A stretch of DNA of 64,000 nt from Actinopolyspora lacussalsi (GCA_030803735.1 JAURUC010000001.1:710501-774500); one strand, 5' to 3'. Positions 48,120 through 57,826 are shown, counted from the stretch's first letter. Numbers and translations: made by a program. Notes: generated by a model from the sequence alone, not told the origin.

Positions 48120-49030
48120 TCCCGGGGCGGAGGCAGCGAGCGGTCTCGGCAACCCGCTCGAGAAGCTCGATAGGATCTCTGTCCGAACCGGCACGAGCCG
48201 CTTGGGAGGACATCATCGACGGGCAGCACCCCGAGAGCGACATCGGTGACGATCCCGATCTGTCCAGGCCGAACCTGGCACGGATGTACGACTACTTTCT
48301 CGGCGGATCAGTCAATTTCGAGATCGACCGGCGGGTCGCCGACCAGGCAGCCGAACGCGCGCCCGCCTCGGTTACCTTCGCCGTCGAGAACCGGGCTTTC
48401 CTGCGGCGAGTGGTGCGCTATCTGCTCGACGCCGGGATCGACCAGTTCCTCGATCTGGGATCCGGCGTTCCCACGGCCGGCAACGTCCACGAGATAGCGC
48501 ACGAGCGGGCGCCGTGGGCACGAGTGGCTTACGTGGATCACGAGCCGGTTGCCGTGGCGCATGCCCGACGACTGCTGCGTGACTCGCCCAACGTCACGAT
48601 CACCAGGGCGGACGCGCGTGACACCGCGACCGTGCTGCACGCGCCCGGGATAGCCGGGTTGCTCGACTTCGACCGTCCGGTGGCGGTGCTCGCGGTGGCG
48701 TTGCTGCACGCCATTCCCGACCACGACGATCCCGGAGCCATGCTGGCCGCCTACCGTGACGCCTGCTGCACGGGCAGCGCCGTGGCCGTGTCCCATCTCT
48801 CCGGGACGGCGTTCACGTCCGACGAGCAACAGGCCGTGCGCGAACTGCTCGAGGCCACCCCCACTCCGGTCACCTTTCGTGATCAGGATGAGATCGGTCG
48901 GTTGCTGACCGGATACCGACTCGCCGACCCCGGGCTGGTCCTGCTGCCCGAATGGCGCTCCAACGACGAGAGTCCACCGCGCCGCCCCGCGGCTCACGCC
49001 AACGGGTACGCGGCGGTCGGCTGGTGCTGA
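48098..49030 (+). CDS. SAM-dependent methyltransferase, DUF574 type
   Basis: About 310 residues of the actinobacterial S-adenosyl methyltransferase family (formerly DUF574). The hallmark is PNLARMYDYFLGGSVNFEID, then VTFAVENRAFLRRVVRYLLD and QFLDLGSGVPTAGNVHEIAH for SAM binding, and AHAPGIAGLLDFDRPVAVLA-like strands later. The family is very abundant in actinomycetes but its substrates are unknown. The start is uncertain: the frame opens at GTG 48098 inside the upstream gene, while the conserved part begins near residue 55. Confidence 0.85.
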   Translation: MSSHVPVVPGRRQRAVSATRSRSSIGSLSEPARAAWEDIIDGQHPESDIGDDPDLSRPNLARMYDYFLGGSVNFEIDRRVADQAAERAPASVTFAVENRAFLRRVVRYLLDAGIDQFLDLGSGVPTAGNVHEIAHERAPWARVAYVDHEPVAVAHARRLLRDSPNVTITRADARDTATVLHAPGIAGLLDFDRPVAVLAVALLHAIPDHDDPGAMLAAYRDACCTGSAVAVSHLSGTAFTSDEQQAVRELLEATPTPVTFRDQDEIGRLLTGYRLADPGLVLLPEWRSNDESPPRRPAAHANGYAAVGWC

Positions 49031-49040
49031 TGCGGGGCGA

Positions 49041-50021
49041 GTGCGCGGCAGCACCGCGAGTGCGGCGATGAACGCGAGACGGTTACGTGGCCTCGGTCTC
49101 GCCTTCGCGGTCGCTTCGGCGTTGTTCTTCGGCGGTTCGGGGCCGTTCGCGAAACCGTTGCTGGTAGCGGGACTCGGTTCGCTTCAGGTCACGTGGTTGC
49201 GACTCGCGGGAGCGGCGCTTTTGATGTCGCCGCTGCTGTTCCGGTACCGCTCGGCGGTACGTTCCGCTCCCGTGGCGGTCGTGGGCTACGGACTGTTCGC
49301 GGTCGCCGGTGTGCAGGCCTGCTACTTCGGAGCCATCGCCACCATCCCGGTGGGGGTGGCACTGCTGATCGAATTCCTCGGCCCCGTCCTGGTGCTGGTG
49401 TGGGCTCGTTTCGTGCTGCGGCGCCCCGTCACTCCGATGGCGGTGATCGGTGTGGTGCTGGCAGTGACGGGATTGGCATTCGTGGTGCGCGTCTGGGCGG
49501 GTGTCGCGCTGCATCCCGTCGGGTTGCTGCTGGGGCTGGGAGCAGCGGCGTGCCAGGCCGCGTATTTCCTGCTCTCCGAGAGCACCGCCTCGGTCAGACC
49601 CAGCGCGCTGGCGGCGTGCGGGCTCCTCGTCGGCGCTGTCGTCATGACCGTGCCGGCCCGGCCGTGGCGCATGGACTGGTCGGTGTTGGCCTCGCGGGTC
49701 GAGCTGGCCGGGCACGAGCTGCCCGCGGCGTTCGCGGTGGTTTGGATCGTGCTCGTCAGCACGGTGTTCGCCTACCTCACCGGCATCGTGGCGGTGCGGG
49801 GACTGTCCGCGCCGATCGCGGGTGGAGTGGCCTATCTGGAACCGGTGGTGGCCACGGTGCTCGCCTGGTGGTTGCTGCACGAGACCCTGCTGCCCGTCCA
49901 GCTGTTCGGCGGTGTGCTGGTGCTGCTCGGAGCGTTCCTGGCGCAGTGGGGCGCACCTCGTCGCCCCGTGGACTCCGCCGGTGCGACAACGGAGGAACCC
50001 CTGTCGGGCGGGCGGAGGTGA
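49041..50021 (+). CDS. EamA/RhtA-like DMT transporter
   Basis: A 326-residue drug/metabolite transporter with ten membrane helices and two EamA repeats. SALFFGGSGPFAKPLLVAGL begins repeat 1, GALFAVAGVQACYFGAIATI-like helices follow, and repeat 2 ends with APIAGGVAYLEPVVATVLAW, then WLLHETLLPVQLFGGVLVLL. Proteins of this kind export amino acids, sugars or drugs. GTG 49041 follows a GGGG site; ATG 49068 is an alternative with a more typical N-terminus. It starts ten bases after the methyltransferase stop, so both may belong to one unit. Confidence 0.85.
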   Translation: MRGSTASAAMNARRLRGLGLAFAVASALFFGGSGPFAKPLLVAGLGSLQVTWLRLAGAALLMSPLLFRYRSAVRSAPVAVVGYGLFAVAGVQACYFGAIATIPVGVALLIEFLGPVLVLVWARFVLRRPVTPMAVIGVVLAVTGLAFVVRVWAGVALHPVGLLLGLGAAACQAAYFLLSESTASVRPSALAACGLLVGAVVMTVPARPWRMDWSVLASRVELAGHELPAAFAVVWIVLVSTVFAYLTGIVAVRGLSAPIAGGVAYLEPVVATVLAWWLLHETLLPVQLFGGVLVLLGAFLAQWGAPRRPVDSAGATTEEPLSGGRR

Positions 50022-50119
50022 ACGGTTTCGGGAACACGGTCGCGCGCTCGCACCCAGTAGAGCGGTTCGAAAGCGGTGTGACAGTCACCGAGCGAGATCC
50101 GGCGCCCGGACGAGGGGAA

Positions 50120-50290
50120 GTAGTGCTCGGTGAACAGTCCGTAGACGGTGAAGTCGTCACCGTCGACGACCGGACCGTTGTCGGCCGTGTTGGTGTTCCA
50201 ACCGACACCGCTGCCGTGATCGGCCCGCCACAGCCACAGGTGATCGGCTATGACGTCGGAACCCGTTCTCCCGACTCGGCCCGTTGGAGT
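50120..50290 (-). pseudogene. Relic of a secreted F5/8-type (coagulation factor-like) protein
   Basis: In the gap between two genes, the minus strand keeps a 57-residue segment that resembles actinobacterial coagulation-factor-5/8-type proteins: TPTGRVGRTGSDVIADHLWL, then WRADHGSGVGWNTNTADNG and VVDGDDFTVYGLFTEHY. The similarity stops abruptly on both sides; the following text does not continue the family sequence, and there is no start, signal peptide or domain boundary. It is best read as the remains of a deleted gene. Confidence 0.7.
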
Positions 50291-50419
50291 TCTCCCGCAC
50301 CTTACGGATACTCCCTCAAGGAGTTCGGGATCCACCGGAGCTGACAGCTGTCCTCCGACCGGTTCCCGCCGCGGTGTGGCCGAGTACCGAGCCTCCCCGG
50401 TACTGGGCGCCACCTTCCG

Positions 50420-51178
50420 TCACGCCGTGGGCGCCACCGCGGAGCGTGCCGGGTCACCACGACACGCGTCGAGGTAACGACGGACGATCAGTCCTGCCAC
50501 CTCGGAGTGGCCTCCCAGCGGTTCGGCCACTGCCTTCGAGGGCATCTCCCGCAGCCAGCGGTGGAACAGTCCGGGAGCCAGCAGATAGGGCGCGACGAAC
50601 TCCCCGCCGTCTCCGCGCACGCAGACCTCGGAGGTGCGTGGTCGTGCCGAGGTGATGTAGGTCGCCGTTAGTGGTTCGCCGCCGGGCCGAACCAGCTCTC
50701 CGAGCAGGCCCGCGGCACGATCCACATCGCCGAGCGCGTGCTCGTCGGAGGAACCCGCCGCGGCGAACACCACCGGCTCGCCGGGGCGCCAACCGGCCTC
50801 CCGCAATCTGTGCAGCATCACCCGCGCCAACTCCGGTGCCGGGCCCACCGGCTCGGTCACCCGCACCTCGGCGTCGTGCCCGCTGTCGGCGAGCTGGCCG
50901 GGAAGATCGGTACGCACGTGATAACCGGAGGCCAGAAAGGCGGGAACGGCCACGACCCGCCCGATGACTCCCCGCAGCGCTTCGGCCACCGTGGGGCCGA
51001 CCACGTCCACATTGGCGGTGCGTACCGGCACGCCCAGCCGGTCCCCGGCGGTGTGGGCCAGCTGTCGGATCACCCGCCCACCCCGCGGGTCTCGGGTGCC
51101 GTGGGCCACCAGCAACAGGGTGGCGCTGCTCTCCGAGGTGCCGTTTCCGGCTTCCGGGAACTCGTACGGGCCGGTCAA
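50420..51178 (-). CDS. Sirohydrochlorin chelatase-like (CbiX/SirB) protein
   Basis: A 252-residue protein of the CbiX/SirB chelatase family. TLLLVAHGTRDPRGGRVIRQ holds the catalytic His; VVAVPAFLASGYHVRTDLPG holds the second active-site His; the C-terminal half repeats the fold (VVFAAAGSSDEHALGDVDRA, then FVAPYLLAPGLFHRWLRE). It inserts iron into sirohydrochlorin to make siroheme, the cofactor of NirB. It starts at TTG 51178, which overlaps the nirD stop (TTGA), so it is translationally coupled to the operon. Confidence 0.85.
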   Translation of the reverse strand: MTGPYEFPEAGNGTSESSATLLLVAHGTRDPRGGRVIRQLAHTAGDRLGVPVRTANVDVVGPTVAEALRGVIGRVVAVPAFLASGYHVRTDLPGQLADSGHDAEVRVTEPVGPAPELARVMLHRLREAGWRPGEPVVFAAAGSSDEHALGDVDRAAGLLGELVRPGGEPLTATYITSARPRTSEVCVRGDGGEFVAPYLLAPGLFHRWLREMPSKAVAEPLGGHSEVAGLIVRRYLDACRGDPARSAVAPTA

Positions 51179-51498
51179 CTGGTGCCCACCTCGACGACAC
51201 CGGCGCGGCAACGCACGGGGTAGATCGGCAGCCTGGTTTCCGGCTCGTCGAGACACTTCCCACTGCGCAGCGAGAAGACCTGTTTGTGCATCGGGGAGGA
51301 CACGGTCGGTTCCCCACGGCGGTCCCCGACGATGCCGCGGCTGATCACACCGGCACCGCTGAAGGGATCCACGTTGCCCAGTGCGAAAAGTTCGTCGTCC
51401 CCGGTGCGGAACAGCGCCACGGTGTGTCCCCGCACGAGTGCCGCCACTCCGAAATCGGTGGGAACGTCGGGTTCTCGACAGACAGCATGCCACCTCAT
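51175..51498 (-). CDS. nirD: Nitrite reductase small subunit NirD
   Basis: A 107-residue Rieske-fold protein lacking the Rieske ligands, as NirD does. It begins MRWHAVCREPDVPTDFGVAA, has LFALGNVDPFSGAGVISRGI and SPMHKQVFSLRSGKCLDEPE, and ends near YPVRCRAGVVEVGTS. It helps assemble or activate the NirB subunit. Its ATG overlaps the nirB stop (ATGA), and its stop overlaps the start of the chelatase gene. Confidence 0.93.
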   Translation of the reverse strand: MRWHAVCREPDVPTDFGVAALVRGHTVALFRTGDDELFALGNVDPFSGAGVISRGIVGDRRGEPTVSSPMHKQVFSLRSGKCLDEPETRLPIYPVRCRAGVVEVGTS

Positions 51499-54038
51499 GC
51501 CGAAACCTCCTCGGTGACTTGGTCCTGTCCGGGTTGGGCGACCGGCATCGGAAGATCGATCGGTTCGGGGCGGATCTGGCCGCGTTCCTCGGTGAAACTG
51601 ATAGTGGGGTCGGGCGAGTCCGGTGCGTTGACGAAGGACACGAACCGCGAGAGCTTCTCGGAGTCGTCGAGCACCGCCCGCCACTCGTCGGTGTAGTTCT
51701 CGGTGTGACGGGACATGGCCGCCTCGAGCTCGGCGGCGATCCCCAGGCTGTCCTCGACCACCACCTCGCGTACGTGTTCCAGCCCGCTGTCGAACGACTC
51801 GATCCAGCCCGCCGTCCGCTGCAGACGTTCGGCCGTGCGGATGTAGAACATCAGGAATCGGTCGATCAGGCGGATCAGTTCCTCGTCGGTCAGGTCCGAG
51901 GCCAGCAGCTCGGCGTGCCTCGGACTGAAACCACCGTTACCGCCCACGTAGAGGTTCCAGCCGCGTTCCGTGGCGATGACCCCGAAGTCCTTCGACCTGG
52001 CCTCGGCGCACTCCCGCGCACAACCGGACACCCCGGCCTTGATCTTGTGGGGAGCTCGTAGCCCCCGGTAGCGCGTCTCCAACCGGATCGCCATGGTCAC
52101 CGAGTCCTGCACGCCGTAACGACACCAGTCGGTGCCCACGCAGGATTTGACGGTTCGCAGGGCCTTGCCGTAGGCATGGCCCGATTCGAACCCGGCGTCC
52201 ACCAGCCTGCGCCATATCTCGGGAAGGTGCTCCACCCTCGCCCCGAACATGTCGATCCGCTGACCACCGGTGATCTTGGTGTAGAGACCGAACTCGGTGG
52301 CCACCTGCCCCAGCGTGATGAGCTTGTCCGGTGTGATCTCGCCGCCCGGCACGCGGGGCACCACGGAATACGTGCCGTTGCGCTGCATGTTGGCGAGGAA
52401 TCGGTCGTTGGTGTCCTGCAGTCCCGCCTGCTCGTCGTCGAGGATGTGCGAATTCACCGAGCTGGCTAGAACGGAGGCCACCGCCGGTTTGCAGATGTCA
52501 CACCCCCGCCCGGCGCCGTACTCGGCTATCAAACGGGAGAATGTCGTGATCCCGGTCGCTCGTACGATCTCGAACAGCTCCGACCTGGACTGCGAGAAGT
52601 GTTCGCACAGCGCGTCCGAAGTCGCCACTCCCGCTTCGTCCAACAGGTTCTTCAACATCGGAACACAGGATCCGCAACCGGTGCCCGCCTTGGTGCACGA
52701 CTTGACACCGGCCACGTCCTCGGCCGCTCCCGACGCTATGACCTGGGTGATGTCCGTCTTGCGCACGTTGTGGCAGGAGCACACCGTCGCCTCGTCCGGA
52801 AGCACGCCGGTACTCGGGCCACCGGCCTGCGTCGCGGGTAACATCAGCTGTTCGGGCGGGCCGGGCAGTGCGGTTCCCGTCAACGGCCGCAGCGTGTCGT
52901 AGGCACTCGCGTCGCCGACCAGCACACCGCCGAGCAGCGTGCTCGCGTCGTCGTCCAGCACGAGCTTGGCGTAGGTGCCTTCGGCGTTGTTGGCGTAGAC
53001 GACTTCCAGGGCCCCCTCGGAAGTGCCGTGCGCGTCACCGAAGCTGGCCACATCGACCCCGACGAGTTTCAGCTTGGTCGCGCCGTCGGCGCCCGGGAAC
53101 TCGGCGTTGCCGCGTTCGGTGAGTTGGTCGGCCACCGCCGCGGCCATTCGGTAGCCGGGAGCGACCAAGCCGTGGCACTGTCCCCGTACCGCCGCGCACT
53201 CGCCGATCGCCCAGACACGCGGATCCTCGGTTCGGCAGTTGCCGTCGACCAGAAAACCACCGCGCTCCCCGCGCGGCAGTCCCGCTGGTTCGGCGAGCTC
53301 GTCGCGAGGTCGGATTCCGGCCGAGAACACCAGCAGCCCCGTCTCGATCTCGGTTCCGTCGGTCAGCGTCACCGAGCCGAGTCCCCCGTGCTCTCCGGCG
53401 TGGGCACCGGAGGTGGCCACCCCGGTGTGTACTTCGAGTCCCAGATCGCCGACGAGACGTGCCAGCACGGCTCCACCGCCCTCGTCGACCTGCACCGGCA
53501 TGAGCCGTGGCGCCACCTCGACCACATGGGCACGCATCCCGAGAGCCCGGAGGGCGTCGGCGGCCTCCAGCCCGAGCAGCCCGCCTCCGACCACCACGCC
53601 GTCGGTGCCGGGGACAGCCGCCGAGCGGATGCCGTCGAGATCCTCCAGCGTGCGGTACACGTGGCAGCCCTCGAGCTCGGCGCCCGGAACCGGTGGTACG
53701 AACGGGCGCGATCCGGTTGCCAGCACCAGCGCGTCGTAGTGCAGCGTCTCACCGTTCGTGGTGGAGACCGTTCGGGTGACGCGGTCGATGTCGGTGGCGC
53801 CCACTCCGGTGCGCAGCTCCACCCGTGGATCCTCCCGAGTCCCGGAGGTGAGCAGGCTCAGCTCCTCGGCGGTGGACTCGGTCATGTAGGAGGACAGGCC
53901 CACCCGGTCGTAGGCGGCGTACGGTTCCTCACCGAGCACCACGATTCGCCAGTTCTCCGCCGAGTCACGTTCGCGGATCTCCTCGACCAGCCGGTTTCCG
54001 ACCATGCCGTGTCCGATGATGACGAGTGTCTTGTTCAC
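51495..54038 (-). CDS. nirB: Assimilatory nitrite reductase large subunit NirB
   Basis: About 847 residues. The N-terminal FAD/NAD domain begins VNKTLVIIGHGMVGNRLVEE and has an NAD motif with VVVGGGLLGLEAADALRALG. A BFD-like [2Fe-2S] domain follows (TVCSCHNVRKTDI and CGSCVPMLKNLL), then the sulfite/nitrite reductase part. Siroheme and [4Fe-4S] ligands are in KSCVGTDWCRYGVQDSV and GVSGCARECAEARSKDFGVI. The enzyme reduces nitrite to ammonium with NAD(P)H. Start at GTG 54038, after GGAGGG, overlapping the upstream stop (GTGA). Confidence 0.95.
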   Translation of the reverse strand: MNKTLVIIGHGMVGNRLVEEIRERDSAENWRIVVLGEEPYAAYDRVGLSSYMTESTAEELSLLTSGTREDPRVELRTGVGATDIDRVTRTVSTTNGETLHYDALVLATGSRPFVPPVPGAELEGCHVYRTLEDLDGIRSAAVPGTDGVVVGGGLLGLEAADALRALGMRAHVVEVAPRLMPVQVDEGGGAVLARLVGDLGLEVHTGVATSGAHAGEHGGLGSVTLTDGTEIETGLLVFSAGIRPRDELAEPAGLPRGERGGFLVDGNCRTEDPRVWAIGECAAVRGQCHGLVAPGYRMAAAVADQLTERGNAEFPGADGATKLKLVGVDVASFGDAHGTSEGALEVVYANNAEGTYAKLVLDDDASTLLGGVLVGDASAYDTLRPLTGTALPGPPEQLMLPATQAGGPSTGVLPDEATVCSCHNVRKTDITQVIASGAAEDVAGVKSCTKAGTGCGSCVPMLKNLLDEAGVATSDALCEHFSQSRSELFEIVRATGITTFSRLIAEYGAGRGCDICKPAVASVLASSVNSHILDDEQAGLQDTNDRFLANMQRNGTYSVVPRVPGGEITPDKLITLGQVATEFGLYTKITGGQRIDMFGARVEHLPEIWRRLVDAGFESGHAYGKALRTVKSCVGTDWCRYGVQDSVTMAIRLETRYRGLRAPHKIKAGVSGCARECAEARSKDFGVIATERGWNLYVGGNGGFSPRHAELLASDLTDEELIRLIDRFLMFYIRTAERLQRTAGWIESFDSGLEHVREVVVEDSLGIAAELEAAMSRHTENYTDEWRAVLDDSEKLSRFVSFVNAPDSPDPTISFTEERGQIRPEPIDLPMPVAQPGQDQVTEEVSA

Positions 54039-55492
54039 GCCGCACCCTCCTGTTCCGGGGAGTCGATTCCGCTCGGGACGCGTTCGGTGGTCGACGCGAC
54101 CAGTGAGCCGCACAGTTCGCGGACGGCGCCGATACAGCTTCCGCATCCGGTGGTGGCACGCGTGGCCGCGGCGAGAGCGGCCACATCACGCGCTCCGTCG
54201 TGGTAGGCCGCTGTCAGCGTCGAGCGGGATACGTTGTTGCAGTGGCACAGCACCGGATCGGCCGGTACACCGCCCGCTGTTCCGAATCCGGTGGGCAGGT
54301 CGAGCAGCGTCGCCAGCCGGTCGGAGGGGACCGGCATGCCGGTGTCGTGCAGCTGGCTGAGCGTGGCGATCGCTTCCGGCAGACCGAGCAGCATGGCCGC
54401 CACCAGTCGGTCCTCGCGTAGTGCCAGCCGCGCGTAACGCCGTCGTTTCGGATCGTTGAACGTGACGTGTTCGACCTCGTGGCTCTTTCCGGTGAGCACT
54501 TCCGGAGGCCCGATCGAGGCGAGTTCGAGCCCTGCCCCCCGAGCACGCACGACCCCGCCGGATTCGCGGGGCCTTCCCGAAGTCCCGCTGCTACCCGAAA
54601 GCAGGGTTGCCGCCAGCGTCTCGGCCTGTTCCCACGAGTCGCTCAGCGAATCGTCGAATCCCCTCGGGGGCGCGGCACACCCTCCCAGCGCGTGAATACG
54701 TGGGTCGCTGCTTCGCAGTTCACCGTCGACCGCGACACCCCGGGAGAGTCGCAGTCCGGTATCACCTGCCAGCGCCGTGTCAGGTAGCGTTCCCGCGCGC
54801 AGTACCAGCGCGTCGGTGGAAACCGCGGCGCCCGACGACAGCACCAGTTTGCCCGGCAGCAGCTCGGTCGCGGTCTCGTTCGACAGGACGGTCACTCCGT
54901 TGTCGAGCAGTGTCCTGGCGACGATGTCCGCCGCGGCCCGATCCAGCAGTCGCGGCATCAGCCGCGCACCACGGTGCAGCAGTGAGACCTCGTATCCGGC
55001 CGTGGCCAGCGCGTGTGCTGTCTCAACCCCGTCCAACCCGCCGCCGAGCACGGTGACAGAGGCGTCGGCCGCCAGCTGACCGCGCATACGACCGCACTCG
55101 TTCGGATGGCGCAGCGGCCAGATCCCCTCCGCCGGTGAGCCGTTGTCCGAGACTCCCGGCAGGTTCGGTACGACGGTGCGAGTTCCGGTGGCCAGCACCA
55201 GGGCGTCGTAGCCGTACGTCTCACCGTGTTCGGTACGTACCCGTCTCCGGGCCCGGTCGATACTCGCGATCCGAGTGTTCCGGTGAACCCGCACGGGGGA
55301 GGGGTGTTCCGGTAGTGCCGCGAGCTCCGGGGCGAGCCCGTTGGCCAGGACGGTGGGCAGCAGCGCGGGATTGTGGGGGCCCCGCTCGGCGGCGTCGAGC
55401 ACGGTGACGCTTCCCGGGTATCCCTGTTCCGTCAGTCGTTCGACCAACCGGTGTGCGGCGGGACAGTGCCCGATGATCACGAGTCGTGTCAT
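54035..55492 (-). CDS. FAD/[2Fe-2S] electron-transfer subunit of nitrate reductase (NasB-like)
   Basis: A 485-residue flavoprotein resembling the N-terminal half of NirB. It begins MTRLVIIGHCPAAHRLVERL with an FAD-binding fold, has YGYDALVLATGTRTVVPNLP and VTVLGGGLDGVETAHALATA for NAD binding, and ends with a BFD-like domain (LCHCNNVSRSTLTAAY, then TGCGSCIGAVREL). It should carry electrons from NAD(P)H to the catalytic subunit encoded directly upstream, like Bacillus or Klebsiella NasB/NasC. Both its ends overlap neighbours by four bases. Confidence 0.88.
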   Translation of the reverse strand: MTRLVIIGHCPAAHRLVERLTEQGYPGSVTVLDAAERGPHNPALLPTVLANGLAPELAALPEHPSPVRVHRNTRIASIDRARRRVRTEHGETYGYDALVLATGTRTVVPNLPGVSDNGSPAEGIWPLRHPNECGRMRGQLAADASVTVLGGGLDGVETAHALATAGYEVSLLHRGARLMPRLLDRAAADIVARTLLDNGVTVLSNETATELLPGKLVLSSGAAVSTDALVLRAGTLPDTALAGDTGLRLSRGVAVDGELRSSDPRIHALGGCAAPPRGFDDSLSDSWEQAETLAATLLSGSSGTSGRPRESGGVVRARGAGLELASIGPPEVLTGKSHEVEHVTFNDPKRRRYARLALREDRLVAAMLLGLPEAIATLSQLHDTGMPVPSDRLATLLDLPTGFGTAGGVPADPVLCHCNNVSRSTLTAAYHDGARDVAALAAATRATTGCGSCIGAVRELCGSLVASTTERVPSGIDSPEQEGAA

Positions 55493-57582
55493 GCGCTCGG
55501 CTCCTCGGCGCTCGAGATCGAGACGGCCGCGACCTTGAACTCGGGAATCCCACTGCGGGGATCGAGCACGGGGTTGGTGAGCAGATTCGCGCAGCCGGCC
55601 CCGGCGTAGTGGATCGGAAGGAAGAGCGTGTCCGGCCGGATCGAGCCGTCGAGCCTCGCCCGTGCGAGCGTCGCACCACGGGCGGAACTCACCCGTGCCA
55701 GCTGCCCCTCGTGCACGCCCCTGCGTGCCGCGGTGTCCGGGTGCAGCCGTACGAACGATTCCGGTTCGGCCGTGGCGAGTTCGTCGACGCGCCGGGTCTG
55801 CTCACCCGTCTGGTAGTGCCCCGAGATCCTGCCGGTAGTGGCCACCAGTGGGTACTCGTGATTCGTGTCCTCAGCGGGGCCGTGCCAATCGACCGCCGCG
55901 AAGCGGGCTCTGCCGTCGGAGTGGGCGAACGACTCCAGGAACAGGCGAGGAGTTCCCGGATGCGGGGTCGGGACCCGCTCGTCCGGCGTCGTCGGGCACG
56001 GCCAGTGCAGTGCCTGGCCGGAGTCGAGACGCTCGTAGTCGATCCCCGAGTAGTCCGCGGGACCACCGGCCGAGGCGCGTGCCAGTTCGTCGAAGACCGT
56101 GCTCGGTCGTGTCGGGAACCGGCTCTCCGGTTGCCCCAGGCGAGTCGCCAGTCCCCGCAGTACGTCCAAATCGGACCTGGCGCTTCCCGGGGGCGGCAGC
56201 AACGCCCGTCGGCGCAGCACCCTCCCCTCCAGGTTGGTCATGGTGCCCTCTTCCTCGGCCCACTGCGTGACCGGCAGCACCACATCGGCCATCCGCGTGG
56301 TCTCGGAGGGAAGGAAGTCGGCGACCACCAGCAGGTCCAGTTTCGACAACTGCGCCCGTGCCAGCCCGGCGTGGGGGGCAGACAGCACCGGATTGGCGCC
56401 GAACACGAGCAGCGCCCGGATACCTTCCGGGGTTCCCGCCGACTCCAGCAACCGAGTGGCCGGCAGGCCGGGACCCGGCAGGGTTTTCTCGGCGACCCCC
56501 CACACCTCGGCGACATGTGCACGTGCGGCCGGGTCGGTGATGGAACGGTAGCCGGGCAGCTGGTCGGCTTTCTGCCCGTGCTCCCGGCCGCCCTGGCCGT
56601 TTCCCTGCCCGGTCAGGCAGCCGTACCCGCTGCCCCTCGTGCCGGGGAGACCCAGCACGAGGGCCAGGTTGATGAACCCGGACACGGTGTCGGCGCCGTC
56701 ACCGTGCTGTTCGGCGCCCCTGCCGGTGAGCACGTAGGAACTCCGTGCTCGGGCCAGCATCCGCACCGCTTGCCGCTGTGCCGAGACGGGCACTCCCGTA
56801 ACCCGCTCGACCCGTTCCGGCCACCAGGTCACCGCTCGGGCCCAGGTCCGCTCGAATCCGGTGGTGCGTCGTGCCGTGTACTCCGAGTCGTGCCACCCCT
56901 CGGTCACCGCGATGTGCAGCAGTCCCAGCGCGAGCGCCAGGTCGGTGCCGGGGCGCGGCCGCAGATGCAGTTCGGCACGTTCCGCCGTGGCGCTGCGGCG
57001 TGGATCGACGACCACCAGCCGGGCCCCTTCGAGGTGCTGCATCAGTGGCGGCATCGTCTCGGCCGGATTGCCACCCGCGAGCAGGATCACCTCGGCGTCG
57101 CCGAGGTCGGTGACGGGAAACGGCAGGCCGCGGTCCATCCCGAAGGCCGCGTTGCCAGCGGTCGCCGCGGCGGCCATGCAGAATCGCCCGTTGTAGTCGA
57201 TACGGCTGCTTCCCAGCGCCACCCGGGCGAACTTTCCCAGTGCGTAGGCCTTTTCGTTGGTCAAACCGCCGCCGCCGAAAATCCCTACGGCGTCCGGGCC
57301 GGACTCGGCGATGATCTCCTCGAGGTGGGTCGCGATCCGGTCCAGTGCCTCCTCCCAGCCCGCCGGAGCGAGCTCACCCCGCCCGACACGCAGCTGCGGC
57401 TCGGACAGGCGGTCGGTGCTTCCCAGGACCTCGGGGGCGGTCCACCCCTTGCGGCACAGCCCACCGCGGTTGACCGGAAACGACGACGGCGAAACCGATA
57501 CCGCGCCCTCGCGGTCGCTCAGCTCCGTACCGCACTGCAACGCGCAGTAGGGGCAGTGGGTAGCAACTTGGTGTCGCGCCAT
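55489..57582 (-). CDS. nasA: Assimilatory nitrate reductase catalytic subunit
   Basis: A 697-residue molybdopterin oxidoreductase. The N-terminal [4Fe-4S] cysteines are in THCPYCALQCGTE and GGLCRKGWTA; the molybdopterin-binding domains include GIFGGGGLTNEKAYALGKFA, LLAGGNPAETMPPLMQHLEG and QPVTQWAEEEGTMTNLEGR-like text (VLPVTQWAEEEGTMTNLEGR); the C-terminal domain has YPLVATTGRISGHYQTGEQT. It reduces nitrate to nitrite in the cytoplasm for assimilation. It heads a minus-strand operon with the electron-transfer flavoprotein, nirB, nirD and the chelatase. No signal peptide is present, as expected for the assimilatory form. Confidence 0.92.
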   Translation of the reverse strand: MARHQVATHCPYCALQCGTELSDREGAVSVSPSSFPVNRGGLCRKGWTAPEVLGSTDRLSEPQLRVGRGELAPAGWEEALDRIATHLEEIIAESGPDAVGIFGGGGLTNEKAYALGKFARVALGSSRIDYNGRFCMAAAATAGNAAFGMDRGLPFPVTDLGDAEVILLAGGNPAETMPPLMQHLEGARLVVVDPRRSATAERAELHLRPRPGTDLALALGLLHIAVTEGWHDSEYTARRTTGFERTWARAVTWWPERVERVTGVPVSAQRQAVRMLARARSSYVLTGRGAEQHGDGADTVSGFINLALVLGLPGTRGSGYGCLTGQGNGQGGREHGQKADQLPGYRSITDPAARAHVAEVWGVAEKTLPGPGLPATRLLESAGTPEGIRALLVFGANPVLSAPHAGLARAQLSKLDLLVVADFLPSETTRMADVVLPVTQWAEEEGTMTNLEGRVLRRRALLPPPGSARSDLDVLRGLATRLGQPESRFPTRPSTVFDELARASAGGPADYSGIDYERLDSGQALHWPCPTTPDERVPTPHPGTPRLFLESFAHSDGRARFAAVDWHGPAEDTNHEYPLVATTGRISGHYQTGEQTRRVDELATAEPESFVRLHPDTAARRGVHEGQLARVSSARGATLARARLDGSIRPDTLFLPIHYAGAGCANLLTNPVLDPRSGIPEFKVAAVSISSAEEPSA

Positions 57583-57826
57583 TCGTCGCCTCCCGAGGTC
57601 CGCACACGGTCGCCGTCGGCGCCGCGATTCGGCTCTTCCGTCGTAACCGACGGATTCGTTGGAAACTCTAGGGTGATCGTGTTTCGCGGCCCAGTGTCTC
57701 GTGTTGCACTTCGGAAAAGGAGGGTTACTCGAATTTCACGGGGTGATAGCGGCCGTGTGCGTTCGATCCTCGTCGCGGTACAGCTCGGTTCACCTCCCGG
57801 GCGTTGCCCGGAACCGGCGTGCGACC

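Noticed and set aside
57583..57700. GlnR-like half-sites upstream of nasA
   Set aside because: GTAAC (57643) and GGAAAC (57661) occur, but their spacing does not fit the 11-base GlnR period.
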